Source of the DNA: Liolophura sinensis
Lineage: Eukaryota; Mollusca; Polyplacophora; Chitonida; Chitonidae
Assembly: GCF_032854445.1 (NCBI RefSeq)
Contig: NC_088301.1
Span: 8,800,281 to 8,864,280 of the forward strand
Reading direction: 5' to 3'
DNA length: 64,000 bases
Both the position numbers and the translations under genes were made by a program. Shown here piece after piece: positions 35,101 through 43,602 of the stretch (the stretch's first letter is position 1; each line of letters opens with the position of its first letter). The notes below the pieces were generated by a model. It had not been told where the DNA came from and did not search any database. It saw nothing but the letters and a program-made list of their open reading frames with translations.

Positions 35101-37392
35101 ATTTTTTATTCAAGTTGTTAAATTCTTAATTGCACTGTCCTCGTCTCTATACCCTCTGCAGCCGATTTTCCTCACCAGCCCATGCTCTTTAGAATCAATT
35201 GTGTACAACATATACACAAGATGAGTACCATACATAGACTGTAACAAATTTGCACAGGAACATTAATGTTTGCCTTGCAAACATCACCTTTATACGCCTA
35301 CACATTAAATTGTGTACCTGAGATACACATTTTGTTAACATCGCGGGACACAAACAAATGTGTACAAACCGGTACACATCCGCTATTTGAGAGTGGGTAT
35401 TAATTATACCACGCCGTGTCGCGTCAACAATGCACACTGACAGAACTACACGACGTTGTGATTTGTAGTCGAGGTTTGTCGCGTCGCGTCGCCTCGCCAT
35501 TTGCAGTGGACGACGGCAAAACTATACGTACACGACGCTGACGTTTGCAGTTGCGGTTTGTTGCATAGAAGGTCGTATTTTACAAAACAACACGACGCTG
35601 TGCTAATTTGCGGTTGTGGTTGTCTTGTTGCGACTAATCTGCACGACGTTTGAGGTTCGTCACCTGGCAAATACAGTGGACGTCTGTAAACTAGATATGC
35701 ACGATGCTGTGGTTTGTAGTTCTGGACCCAGAAGCCCTTTAACGTTAAGTTCACGTAAAGAATTAGAGTCTATTTATCATTTACGCATAACTAGCTACTC
35801 GTGTGTATTTTGTTAAAAAATTATTTAAAAAGGGTACATTAATCGGAGTAATATAGCACTTAAAACCACTAGATAATGAGGCTGGTTTTATGTATTTTTT
35901 CCACAACACTCGGTTCTCTTCGCCAAATTACGTCATACAAGTCCAACCGTCACGAGCTGTCAGAGCTTCGCCATTTAGTTCAGTATTTAAAAAGCTACAA
36001 GAGTGACAACAAGCATATACATCGAATTTCTTCCGAATTATTTTCTCCTGTGGATTCGGTTACAAAAACAGGTCATCAAACAACCCTGGGGTAATGGTTT
36101 TTCCCAAGTTTTCAGGCCATTTGACCCTCAGGAAGACGTGGGAAGAGGGAAGGATTTTGTATACGCAAAGACAGAAGCATCTGTTCGTGCCATTTATCAT
36201 CTGAAAGTTACGAGAGGAATACAGCTGGTTGGTCTTGGAAAGATTTGGCTATAGTCGACTAAAACCTCAAGCTTAACTGAACATAAAACTGATAGATAGC
36301 AAACCTCTGTAGACTAACGCCGACGTCCACACTTATACTGTACACGGCTCTATATAGGCAGTCTAGCCAGAAATGCCAATGTCATAAATCGGATCTTCAA
36401 CGTCGTCCATCATGGGTTCAAATTGAAACAGCAATATATTGGCTTCTGTGTAGTCAAAATCCATGTCAAAAATGACACAGTTTTAATAGGAATTCCCAAG
36501 TTATTTTGGTCAGCTAGACTTGGATTGGCCATCTATGATGTCACCTACTAAGCCTCAACAGGCGACCGGCTGGAGATCAGCTAGGGCAGTAAATGTATCG
36601 TTTTGGTGTATTAAAAGCACGTTTCTCTGAAGCCCTTCTCACAAGTATTATACAATGAATACTGACAAAACAACACGACGTTGTAGTTTGCAGCATTGCG
36701 TCGCATTTACAGTGGACGCCAGCGAAACTATCGGCAAAAATATAAACTCCTAAATATTTAGAAGAAATAACTATTTTCGGATACATACTACTATGGGTTT
36801 TTTTGGGGGGTGGGGGGGGGCGTATTTGTACACGTATATATGTTACTCTATATAACAGAAACTACTGGACATGTATCATTCTCTTCTGAAGAAGATTCTA
36901 CGACAATCCGTCACGAATTACGACAATTTAGGTGTACTAATATGCACCTAATTAGTTAACCGTCGTCGACGCCGTGTGGCTAATTTACATATAAATAACA
37001 TAACAGTTTGCAGTTCTTACCTCGTAAGCGCTAGTGACACCCAAACGATAGAACACGGGAATGTAAAGATGGGCGGCAAATGCAAGTGATGTCAGGTAGG
37101 TGGCTCCAAACCATACGTACATCGTCCCGAAGACATAGATCTCCGATGGGGTGCCCAGAATCGTAATGGCGGACACGAAACTGGAGAGGAGAGACAGAGA
37201 GACGGGCAAAACGGTCATTTTTCGCCCCGCCAGCAAGTACTCTTTCGTGCTCTTCTCGCTTTTGTCCCTGATGGCGAGGTACAGCCCGATGCCGGCGGAC
37301 ACGGCCAGAGTGACAGAGAATATCACATAATCCACAACATGGAAAGTCCTGCGATCGCCCAAGGAGGAATTCGTTTCAGCGTCCGTTGACAT
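20035..37392 (-). CDS. SLC5-family sodium-coupled solute transporter (SLC5A8/A12/A6-like), complete 13-exon gene
   Basis: Plasma-membrane symporter expected to use the Na+ gradient to import a small organic anion such as a monocarboxylate or vitamin; the substrate is not readable from sequence. Coding exons, 5' to 3' on the minus strand: 37021-37392, 34207-34272, 33333-33384, 32153-32220, 31300-31454, 29416-29556, 27227-27356, 26689-26777, 25283-25398, 24752-24819, 23775-23861, 22656-22879, 20035-20179. They sum to 1713 nt (570 residues plus stop), with phase preserved at every junction; the usual family length is about 600. Diagnostic pieces: EYLLAGRKM and TILGTPSEIYVFG (exon 1), YLEKRFNKLIR (2), VLYAPSLALN (3), CTLYTMLGG (4-5), KAVLWTDTFQVG (5), IYGTNQSQVQR (6), DCDPLT (7), GVFTLGMVFPWANSF (11), SISYMYYGLM and SLITG (13). 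Intron 7 uses a GC donor. Introns contain SINEs, minisatellites and an inverted-repeat element. SLC5A8 versus A12 or A6 cannot be decided here. Confidence 0.93.
20855..21005 (-). mobile_element. Possible degenerate SINE family B in the last SLC5 intron
   Basis: GCCTCCTTGTAGCATGCCGG and GTGCTGCCTCACTG resemble the family B body on the plus strand, but similarity is weak and the ends cannot be placed. Confidence 0.35.
21590..22232. mobile_element. Longer inverted-repeat element sharing arms with 17538-17745
   Basis: The left arm (about 21592-21650: AAGTCTGTTGTGCGAGTGAT, GCTAGAATGTATTCTGTTAT) and right arm (about 22177-22232, reverse complement of the same motif: AATAACAGAATACATTCTAG) are inverted and about 520 bp apart. 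The interior has no coding frame. It lies in the SLC5 intron between exons 12 and 13. Confidence 0.65.
22656..22879 (-). CDS. SLC5 exon 12 (residues 449-523)
   Basis: Encodes a membrane segment starting GAFAGLLASVTFLLWIS, then a long polar loop with three N-glycosylation sequons (NLS, NLT, NVT) and a Thr-rich stretch, as expected for an extracellular loop. Acceptor CCTTTTTCAG, donor GTAATG. Confidence 0.88.
23186..23380. repeat. Four tandem 47-bp palindromic units
   Basis: Units begin near 23186, 23233, 23280 and 23327. Each contains GACACCGC, a short CG-rich loop such as ACTTCGCG, then GGTGTC, able to form a hairpin with GACACC/GGTGTC arms, followed by TGATAACCTCCCTCAGAACG. The array lies in the SLC5 intron between exons 11 and 12. 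Confidence 0.88.
23600..23697 (+). mobile_element. SINE family A, degenerate 3' part
   Basis: GTTTCCTCCACACATTAAAA, ACGGCG and CTCTTGAGTACGGCGTTAAA followed by CAGCAATCAAA match the family A 3' third, 78 bp upstream of the SLC5 exon 11 donor. Confidence 0.6.
23775..23861 (-). CDS. SLC5 exon 11 (residues 420-448)
   Basis: Encodes AAITLDGVVGGSLLGVFTLG and MVFPWANSF, a hallmark SLC5 segment. Acceptor TTCTTTCAG, donor GTAAGTG, phase 0 at both ends. Confidence 0.93.
24335..24364 (+). repeat. G-rich run
   Basis: GGGGTGGAGGGGGGTGGGG followed by a longer uninterrupted G run; four or more G tracts, so a G-quadruplex is possible on the plus strand (the non-template side of the SLC5 gene). Confidence 0.7.
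24449..24594 (-). mobile_element. SINE family A, partial
   Basis: TATTTATTTATTTATCTGGT, TACTCAAGAATATTTCACTT, GACCGTGGCCAGGATAATGG, AGAGCTCAGAGG; head missing. It lies in the SLC5 intron between exons 10 and 11. Confidence 0.85.
24752..24819 (-). CDS. SLC5 exon 10 (residues 397-419)
   Basis: Encodes the membrane segment AAVLGVVCLGLSYVASLLGG and VLQ. Acceptor TTTTGACAG, donor GTAGGT. Confidence 0.9.
25283..25398 (-). CDS. SLC5 exon 9 (residues 358-396)
   Basis: Encodes STLSSGLNSMSAVIIQDIVR and a polar stretch ending LILAKVLG. The TLSS...N motif is conserved in SLC5 proteins. Acceptor ATGTTTCAG, donor GTAAGTG. Confidence 0.92.
26689..26777 (-). CDS. SLC5 exon 8 (residues 329-357)
   Basis: Encodes VLPLFVMDLLGDVPGIPGLF and VAVLFSGAL, the segment around TM8. 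Acceptor TTGTTCAG, donor GTATGTTC. Confidence 0.92.
27227..27356 (-). CDS. SLC5 exon 7 (residues 285-328), GC donor
   Basis: Encodes IAIWLNLPLKFLLVNLCVLV, a further TM segment, and YYADCDPLT. The 3' border is CAG followed by GCAAGTAG, so the intron starts with GC rather than GT; the otherwise perfect consensus around it is typical of genuine GC-AG introns. Acceptor CACCCACACAG. Confidence 0.9.
27629..27696. repeat. (TA)n microsatellite
   Basis: About 34 uninterrupted TA units in the SLC5 intron between exons 6 and 7. Confidence 0.95.
29072..29104. repeat. (TA)n microsatellite
   Basis: TA repeats broken by one TG, in the SLC5 intron between exons 6 and 7. Confidence 0.9.
29222..29330. repeat. 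24-bp tandem repeat
   Basis: Four copies of a unit containing TATATTGCACACGTATATAT; TTGCAC (or TCGCAC) starts at 29231, 29256, 29280 and 29304. It ends 86 bp from the exon 6 donor. Confidence 0.85.
29326..29374 (+). mobile_element. SINE family B, tail fragment
   Basis: TTTGACTGAAATATTGTTAA, GAACGACG and CCCAATCATACATACATTC correspond to the family B 3' end and tail, 42 bp from the exon 6 donor of SLC5. Confidence 0.6.
29416..29556 (-). CDS. SLC5 exon 6 (residues 238-285)
   Basis: Encodes RHSFWALVVGGTFTSLSIYG and NQSQVQRSL, the strongly conserved TM7 region of the family. Acceptor CTGCTCTTCAG, donor GTAAGTACC. Confidence 0.93.
30190..30375 (+). repeat. Dispersed repeat, copy 2
   Basis: Counterpart of 16440-16660 in the same orientation, here inside the SLC5 intron between exons 5 and 6. 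Similarity is patchy. Confidence 0.5.
30789..30984. repeat. 28-bp minisatellite, seven units
   Basis: Units of 28 bp start at 30789, 30817, 30845, 30873, 30901, 30929 and 30957. The core is GTTGTCGCCCAAGGTGTGTA followed by AACAAAAC; a few degenerate copies follow to about 31075. The minus-strand reading frames across it are open because 28 is not a multiple of 3 and the unit lacks stops in the relevant frames. It lies in a SLC5 intron, so it is not thought to be coding. Confidence 0.95.
31300..31454 (-). CDS. SLC5 exon 5 (residues 187-238)
   Basis: Begins GGMKAVLWTDTFQVGVMFLG, completing the sodium:solute symporter signature begun in exon 4, then continues into TM6. Acceptor TTTTTCTTCAG, donor GTAAGTGAC. 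Confidence 0.92.
31809..31956 (-). mobile_element. SINE family A, partial and diverged
   Basis: GTTTATTCATTTGATTGGTG, GAATATTTCACCCATACGTC, GGTGGCCAGTGTTATGGAAG, and AGCTGGCAGACCTTCCCGCG. It lies in the SLC5 intron between exons 4 and 5. Confidence 0.8.
32153..32220 (-). CDS. SLC5 exon 4 (residues 164-186)
   Basis: Encodes VTDLSLWGTVSAVAVVCTLY and then TML (TM5 region). Acceptor TTTTTGTTCTAG, donor GTAAGTG. A family A SINE begins only 24 bp upstream of the acceptor, at 32244. Confidence 0.9.
32244..32500 (-). mobile_element. SINE family A, full length, beside SLC5 exon 4
   Basis: From TATTTATTTATTTCATTGGT through CGGCGGCCAGCCTTATGGTG, a long G run (about 32341-32361), and CGGTCGGAGAGGAAGCCAGC to the head ACGCTGCGCTAACGCGCTAA. 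Its tail end is 24 bp from the splice acceptor of exon 4. Confidence 0.9.
33333..33384 (-). CDS. SLC5 exon 3 (residues 147-163)
   Basis: Encodes VLLMAIVLYAPSLALNA, part of TM4. Acceptor TTCACAG, donor GTGAGTG; ends in phase 1. Confidence 0.9.
34207..34272 (-). CDS. SLC5 exon 2 (residues 125-146)
   Basis: 22 codons beginning YLEKRFNKLIRT, the conserved segment after TM3. Acceptor TTTCTACAG, donor GTAAGAAA, phase 0 on both sides. Confidence 0.9.
34859..35010 (+). mobile_element. SINE family A, 5'-truncated, with 12-bp target duplication
   Basis: The element occupies about 34871-34998 (TTTCCTCCCACCATAATGCT, ACCGCCGTCGTATAAGTGAA, CACCAATCAAATAAAT). It is flanked by identical AATAGCTGTATA at 34859-34870 and 34999-35010. 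Truncated 5' end, intact tail and flanking duplication are the signature of LINE-driven target-primed insertion. It lies in SLC5 intron 1. Confidence 0.92.
35449..35725. repeat. Degenerate tandem repeat with CACGACG motif
   Basis: Repeated blocks near 35449, 35532, 35589, 35641 and 35698 contain CACGACG followed by TTTGCGGTTG-like and CATTTGCAGTGGACG-like sequence. A detached copy lies at 36668-36735. It lies in SLC5 intron 1 and its class is unknown. Confidence 0.65.
36668..36735. repeat. Detached copy of the CACGACG repeat
   Basis: AACAACACGACGTTGTAGTT, TTGCGTCGCATTTACAGTGG and ACGCCAGCGAAACTATCG match blocks at 35449-35540. It lies about 290 bp from SLC5 exon 1. Confidence 0.6.
37021..37392 (-). 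CDS. SLC5 exon 1 (residues 1-124)
   Basis: Start codon in an AAGATG context. It encodes TM1 (about 20-41), the EYLLAGRKM loop (51-59), TM2 (about 61-85) with the family-conserved ILGTPSEIY, and TM3 (about 97-116). It ends SAYE at a GTAAGAAC donor, phase 0. Confidence 0.93.
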
Positions 37393-37885
37393 CTTGAGCG
37401 TCGTGTACCTCTCAAACCTTGCAAATGCCGTTTAACGAGTTCAAAACTGAAACTATCGTCTCGCTCTATTAAATGTGTCCTTTTCGGCAATCTTCAGAAT
37501 CAGGCTTCACAAATCCAAACAATATACAGTTCACCTGAAACCAGAGTATATTTGTCTTACCGCATATAATACACCGGAATACTTGCTTACTAGAAAGCAA
37601 CCGACCTGTTTAAATTCATTTTATATCATTCACTGGTGACGCCAGAGGCGTATTAGTTGTATACACGAGATCGAGCATGTCGGTTAAGGTTCATAGCTCT
37701 CCACTTAAACCACAAAAACTTTTTCATACCACCACCCTTTGGCAAAATAGTTACACTATATGTTAGGATATTATATATGCAAGATACTGATAACTTTTAG
37801 CACATATAACAGCTCAACCGAATAACACAGGTTGCTAGAAGAATTTATATAACCCCCGTCACCTTATATTAACCTCCGCTACAAG
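37393..37885. other. 5' flank of the SLC5 gene
   Basis: The promoter should lie here unless there is a non-coding first exon farther up. I see no clear TATA or initiator element. Confidence 0.4.
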
Positions 37886-38036
37886 GGACTAGCTCAGTGG
37901 TAAGTTCGTGGGATGGTCTGAAAGCAACATTTGGACGATCGTGGGTTTCCATCGGGTTCTGTCCGATTCCTCCCACCATAATGCTGGCCGCCGTCGCGAA
38001 AGTGAAATATTCTTGAGTACGGCGAAAAAACGCCAG
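37886..38036 (+). mobile_element. Chimeric SINE: family A tail on a different tRNA-like start
   Basis: A tRNA-like GGGACTAGCTCAGTGGTAAG (A-box) is followed almost directly by CGATCGTGGGTTTCCATCGG and the usual GCTGGCCGCCGTCGCGAAAG, ATTCTTGAGTACGGCG 3' part. Most of the middle of family A is missing and the start differs. Confidence 0.65.
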
Positions 38037-38336
38037 TGAAATCTGCCTGTGTTTATAAGACCGCAACTTTACCAAAAATGTTATGAACCGATTTGGATGG
38101 ACTTACGTACACAGCGGCCTTGGTCTAAGTACTAGTGCAATAAATTTCAGCGGAGGTATCGAATCGGGATTTTTCACACGACTCTTCAGTGTTAATCATA
38201 AGATACGGGACAGAATTATGAAATAGTGTTCTTGTCTCGAACAAAATCAAACAGAAAGTAGCACCTTAGAGACTAACATTGGAATCGGTATAAGTGCACT
38301 TGTACTACACAAGTTTATAGCGCTGGCATAATGAGC

Positions 38337-38544
38337 TATAGGGCCTATGAGATACACGAGTTCTCCGGAGGTCCGCATGGGGGCGCTCGCGCACAGTTGG
38401 GGTTAGAAAACGCTCCATTCGCCCAACGCTCATGCGCGGAGGCTGCGGTCGTGTACCACCAGGGTTTTAATTCCAACTTCCGGTATATTGGCGAGCGCCC
38501 CCGAAAGGAACTCCCTAGAACTCGTATCTCTCATAGGCCCTATA
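38337..38544. mobile_element. CpG-rich inverted-repeat element (MITE-like)
   Basis: A 208-bp element with about 50-bp inverted ends. The left end starts TATAGGGCCTATGAGATACA and runs to GGGGGCGCTCGC; the right end, read on the minus strand, starts TATAGGGCCTATGAGAGATA and also reaches GGGGGCGCTCGC. If the outer TA is the target duplication, a Tc1/mariner-type origin is possible. No protein is encoded, and the open frame across it is incidental. Confidence 0.8.
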
Positions 38545-40496
38545 CGTGAGGTGTGTTCTGCAATATTTGTGTGTTTCTCCTATATGTAGTATTCGACAAT
38601 CAACCCAGAGAGGAAACTATACCCATAAGTCTGCGAGTTCGAACCCACCTTAATTCGTCCTGTTGTCCATCACGGCTGCAGTCGGTCATTTGTCAGTGTG
38701 TCAGGTTGTCATTTTGAACCAGACTAAACTTCACTGAGATAAACCTGACCACCATCATGCACGTATGTGAAATATCCTCATTTAACACACGTAATGCGTA
38801 CAAGAATCTATAAAGCATTATTGGCTTAACACTACGAAGATGCTTATTTACACTCGTGAAAGAAATTATGGACAAATGTCACCTACCGTTAACTTCAGAA
38901 TCTATATAACCATCAACATCAGTAGGTCTATATACACTAGTGTATATATACTCGGAGGCAAAGTATGCAAGTGCCTATAAAGTCCAATTAACTCTTCATC
39001 TCTCAGTTTCAACACAGACGACTCACACAGGACACATGAATTAATCTTATAGGCCTAAATTTACACGGTCAACCCTATTAAACCTAAGCAGCTTATAAAT
39101 ACTATTTGAGTGTGCTTCGGATCAGCTGTTTACTCAAGCGTGAATTTACGTTTCGCACTTAAAAGGGTTTATGTCCGTGCAAATAATTTGCACATGTTCA
39201 GCGCAGCTTAGACCAACTCCCCCAGGCAGTTCTCTAGGTTTATAAACCGTTAAATTCTCACAAATACTGACTGTAAGATCAACCTATCAGGGTAAACAGC
39301 TTAATTCGTACATGAGAGGCGCGTGCATGTGCAAAACTATATTATTATGTACGCTGCAAAGGATATCTACCAACAACAACAACAACAACAAAACATGGCA
39401 TTTTAACTTGCAAATTTGATAAATATTTGAAAAATGTATATAAAGTGAACAGGTGCAGCGTGGGCCTATATATTCAGGACTACAACTGTGTATTATGCCC
39501 TTTATACAAGTGCCACTAACGCATCTACTTGTATGTGTATATACAGCCCCCGTCATACAAATCATGACAACTGATGTAGGCTAGACAAACACTGGCGATA
39601 TTCAGTAGAAAGTCAGGGGGACGCATGTCCGCACATATAAAAGGAGGCTGGAATCCCGTACATCACAGGAAAGAAGAATATGTACACTTACACAGCTAGA
39701 ACCTTTATATGCGCTCCATATACATGCATCACCGTTGGCCGGATTCCGAAGGCATGGTTGACAAAGTAAGGTCAGATTTCAAAACACATCTAGGCCTACG
39801 CCCTAATTCTTCTAATTTTTGGGACACCTATAGTCTTCTCGTTTTAGCTAATATAAATGCAGCTGCAACAGGAATATTTAGTTTTCTTCTTTTTTCACAT
39901 GGTTAGTACGGTCATAATTCGTGTGTTTACTTGTCAAAAAAAATTTTTTTTGAAGGAAAATGTAATTCTTTGCTCTCAGGACCACAAATATCTGTCCTAA
40001 AATAGAAGAATTATAAAGTATAATAACACCATGCAAAGCTAGTGTGAGAATATTCATTCATATATTTTTGCGTAAGATAAACATCTGAAGAATTTTTTCA
40101 GGACTCCGATTATAGGGTATGCCATTTAATTATTTTTGAGGTGTTTCCACCATACACAATACCTCAACGTGACGCGCATACACTGTATACAATGAAAATT
40201 CTATTTATATACATCTGTGTATATATAGAAAAGATTGCAAAAACATCTATACATAAAGGAAAGCAATCCGGTTCATATAGTCAATTATAAGTCAAAACAG
40301 ATATACCATCTTACACACAAAAATATCCCCACAAAACTGATGCCGATCTAGACTCTGGTACCATGTAACTTGATAATTTAACTCTTTCTGCTGTACAAGA
40401 TATAATGAGGCAATAATTTCTTAAATGAATTGATACACGGCGTTGAAGATAACATTTTGTATGATACAGGCTTTATTTTTACAGACTATGGTAATT
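38545..40496. other. Intergenic, nothing recognised
   Basis: Only an (AAC)n run at 39371-39391 stands out. No coding exon recognised. Confidence 0.5.
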
Positions 40497-40810
40497 GGAT
40501 TTATTCATTTATTTGTTTGTTTGTTTGTCTGTTTATTTATTAAAGATCGTAGTTCAACGCCATATTTAGGAACTCTACCCAGGATAAGTCACCAACCATT
40601 ATATGAATGACGTATTAAGGCAAGTGGTCTTCAATGAAAGTGTACAAAGGGCCACAAAAGTGTTGTCAGCCGCTTAATGCCATCACGGTCCCAAAATAAT
40701 AGAATTAACATAGTCTACAAATTCAGTGTCCAACACCGGGGTTGAACCCCGCCGCTCTTCAGCAGGCCTCCTAGCTATGATAAGCGCCCAACCACTCGGT
40801 CATGACTGCA
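40497..40810 (-). mobile_element. SINE-like element with type II tRNA-like head (family C)
   Basis: Read on the minus strand it starts near 40810 with CATGACCGAGTGGTTGGGCG (A-box of Leu/Ser type), has a B-box GGGGTTCAACCCCG near 40740, a body of about 200 bp, and ends in an AAATAAATAAACA-type tail (plus strand TTTATTTGTTTGTTTG at 40505). Only one copy is in this window, so calling it a SINE rests on architecture. Confidence 0.6.
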
Positions 40811-42450
40811 AGCCACGTGCATGTACATGAGTAAGCAATTACTGACCAAAGTTTTAAACTGCAGTCAAAGATATGAAAACCTGCAGGCTCCATCTACCTA
40901 AATAACCCTCCAAGAATACAGACTGATATTGCTACAGTATTTCTCTGTTTCTTTGTCAGTATAAAACACCTCTTTCTCGCCAATACATGAGTTTATAGGC
41001 CTATTTATACGGTTGGCTTGTACTGCTACTTACTTACAAGTCTAGGTATGACTTAAACAGGAACTAAATTGTTAAAGGTTTAATGGGATAATAGTTTTCA
41101 GAAACAGATGAATAGGCCTATAAGCCTATGGGATGTAGACAAAAGACTTCGTAACATTTTATGCGAATGGGCCTCTATTCTGTTTAACATCGTATGATTA
41201 AAGGCTGTTATCGAGCATTCTACAAATATCTGTGCTTTGGCATACTTATAGGAAGAACACCGCCCTAGTGTTTCACATAGACTCCACGTGCGAGTTGCCA
41301 GAAGCGGTTAACAAGCGAACGTACGCATCAGGTCCAAGTCCATATGTACACAGTCTGACTGGTCAAGAGAATAATCCCATACAAGAATTGTGCCCCACAG
41401 AAGTTTAAGCATCGGTATACTATCAAATCGAGCCTTCCACATGCGGTGACATGGCAAGCAAGCACACAGTAGGGTCAGTGATCTTTATATTTACATGTAA
41501 GGTGCATCTGCCACGGAATGCTTATCATATTTGGCGCAAACTACTACACCCAAGTCTACATGTACGTATACGTGGGCCTACGTTCACAGCACCGGCATAC
41601 ATTTTTGACATGCTAACTGCCATAATGGCCAGAATGTCCTCTTATTTCTAAAATACTGAATGGCTTTGTGACTTACAGCTGGCTGGAATTCCATAACAAG
41701 TGATAGCGGACACGAAGAAGTCTGCGATCACCACGTGTTCGTGCACAGAGAGGAGAGCCACAACAATAAAACTACATACAGTACATGTAGGCCTAAATGC
41801 AGTCCTGGTAGCGCACAAGGCACGCGCGTACAAAAAAAGGTCAAATTTTCACTTAACCTAGACATCCTTTCTCGTTTCACACGAAAAGGATTTTACACAC
41901 GTTAATATCGCTGGGACAGAACGGAGAGAGATACACGTAGGCCTACAGCATGAATCGTCTTCGCGCTCCTAGGCCAAGTATGCCTATGTGAAGAAGGTTG
42001 GCCTAGATTCAACGGTGAACTTCTCAGTCCATATCTTCATACTGAAGAAGTGGCAGATTTGATAAACGGACTTGTGCTGACTGAGAGGCTAGAAAGTTCC
42101 CGATCGGTGTAATAAATTTCCTTTTCAACAATATCATTCATCATTATTATTATTATTATTTATGTATATGGTAATAAGTTTATTCTAGCAAGACATGTAC
42201 GATGCCGTGGAACTTAATAAAAAGACAAGAAATGAGAAGAACATACCCGCATGAGTTGCTTCCCTTGATATAAAATGCAGGCACGATTATCACTCGGTTT
42301 TGCTCCGTTCCAGCATTAAAATTGATTCCTTGTTTAGTACAAATTCTAACAACAATTGTAAGTGTGTTTCTCATATAATAACACTACTACTCTCAATTTG
42401 AATCAGTATGTACAAATTGATCCGACAAATTAAGAGGCATCTCCGTGCAG
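40811..42450. other. Intergenic, nothing recognised
   Basis: No exon with domain content; (ATT)n near 42140-42162. The only structured sequence adjacent is the tRNA gene that follows. Confidence 0.5.
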
Positions 42451-42523
42451 GTCCCCGTAGCGCAGTGGATAGCGCGCTGGACTTCTAATCCAGAGGTCGC
42501 GGGTTCGAATCCCGCCGGGGATG
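42451..42523 (+). tRNA. tRNA-Arg (anticodon UCU)
   Basis: A 73-nt cloverleaf. Acceptor GTCCCCG pairs with CGGGGAT (one G-T), discriminator G. The anticodon stem CTGGA/TCCAG encloses CTTCTAA with anticodon TCT at 42484-42486. The T arm is GCGGG TTCGAAT CCCGC. No intron. A run of nine T at about 42526-42534 downstream is a good Pol III terminator. It is intact and likely functional. Confidence 0.97.
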
Positions 42524-43530
42524 CACTTTTTTTTTTCTCTTTAATATTTCTTTTGAGTGATTCTACTCGCTTTTGGATAGACACACTATCACGAAATACA
42601 AAAACAATAAATAAAACAAAAATAAATAATACATCGAACATTCTTGTTAATATCTATACTTTACAATCGGTATAAACTTCTACCGACCATTTCCTGTTTT
42701 GCACATACAGCTATTCATCCATCGATCCATCCATTAATTGATTGATTCATTCAATCAATCATTCCAATCTATTAGACTCCGCTTACAGTTTCTGCCAGCG
42801 TGAAGACTGTAGTGCGCTGGCGCTAGCGCTACAGGACCTATATGTAAATTTACAGTGCACATTACAATTTTCGTAAACGGGCTGGGCCATTATCCTACAT
42901 ATATCATATCCTTTTTTTTTATAAAGGATTAACATATATCCAGGATTTACACACATGTAGGCCTAAAAACATCTGTCCACATATATGTACAATTAAAGCG
43001 AGGCTGTATTCAGGTTTTGATATACCTGTATGTATATAATCAGAAGTCTATTAACTATTACTTAACAGACTTCTGATATAATAAGTAAAGAATAGATATC
43101 ATAAAGTTCTGCTTGACACTTTCGCCACCATGTGTGGGATAATTAATTATTAATTAATGTAATCACGAGCGTGCGTATGTCTTAGGGGTGATCATGCAAC
43201 CCACCACGTGAGTTCAACTGGTATAACCAGCCTGGAGAGACTTTTCGCGTCAGTGCACTCATCAGTCATAACCAGTAGGCTACAACTAATGGCTGTGAAT
43301 TCGGTCATTACCGTCAATTGCCGAAGATAGACGAAGACGGCGCTCTTTCGCCTGAAACGTTCGCGAAAATGGCTGCAAAACGAAGATGGTTTTCGGTTAG
43401 ATATTAAAAAAATCTTAAAGATATCATACTTCTCAATATTTACAAGTAAATAAAGGATTAAAAGTTGCGTCCAAGGATCTGACATTCACATTATCTTTAA
43501 ATACCAAACGTAACACCTACTCCGTCAGGT
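42524..43530. other. Spacer between two tRNA genes
   Basis: Simple ATCC/ATTG repeats at about 42712-42770; nothing coding recognised. Confidence 0.5.
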
Positions 43531-43602
43531 GGCCTGATGGTCTAGGGGTATGATTCTCGCTTTGGGTGCGAGAGGTCCCGGGTTCAAATCCCGGTCAGGC
43601 CC
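43531..43602 (+). tRNA. tRNA-Pro (anticodon UGG)
   Basis: A 72-nt cloverleaf. Acceptor GGCCTGA pairs perfectly with TCAGGCC, discriminator C. The anticodon stem CTCGC/GCGAG encloses TTTGGGT with anticodon TGG at 43563-43565. The T arm is CCGGG TTCAAAT CCCGG. No intron. TTTTTT about 8 bp downstream can end Pol III transcription. Confidence 0.97.

Noticed and set aside
38331-38549. Plus-strand 72-codon frame with Arg and Pro bias
   Set aside because: It is incidental to the CpG-rich inverted-repeat element at 38337-38544.
42393-42675. Frames across the tRNA-Arg gene on both strands
   Set aside because: They overlap an intact tRNA cloverleaf, which explains the conserved look.
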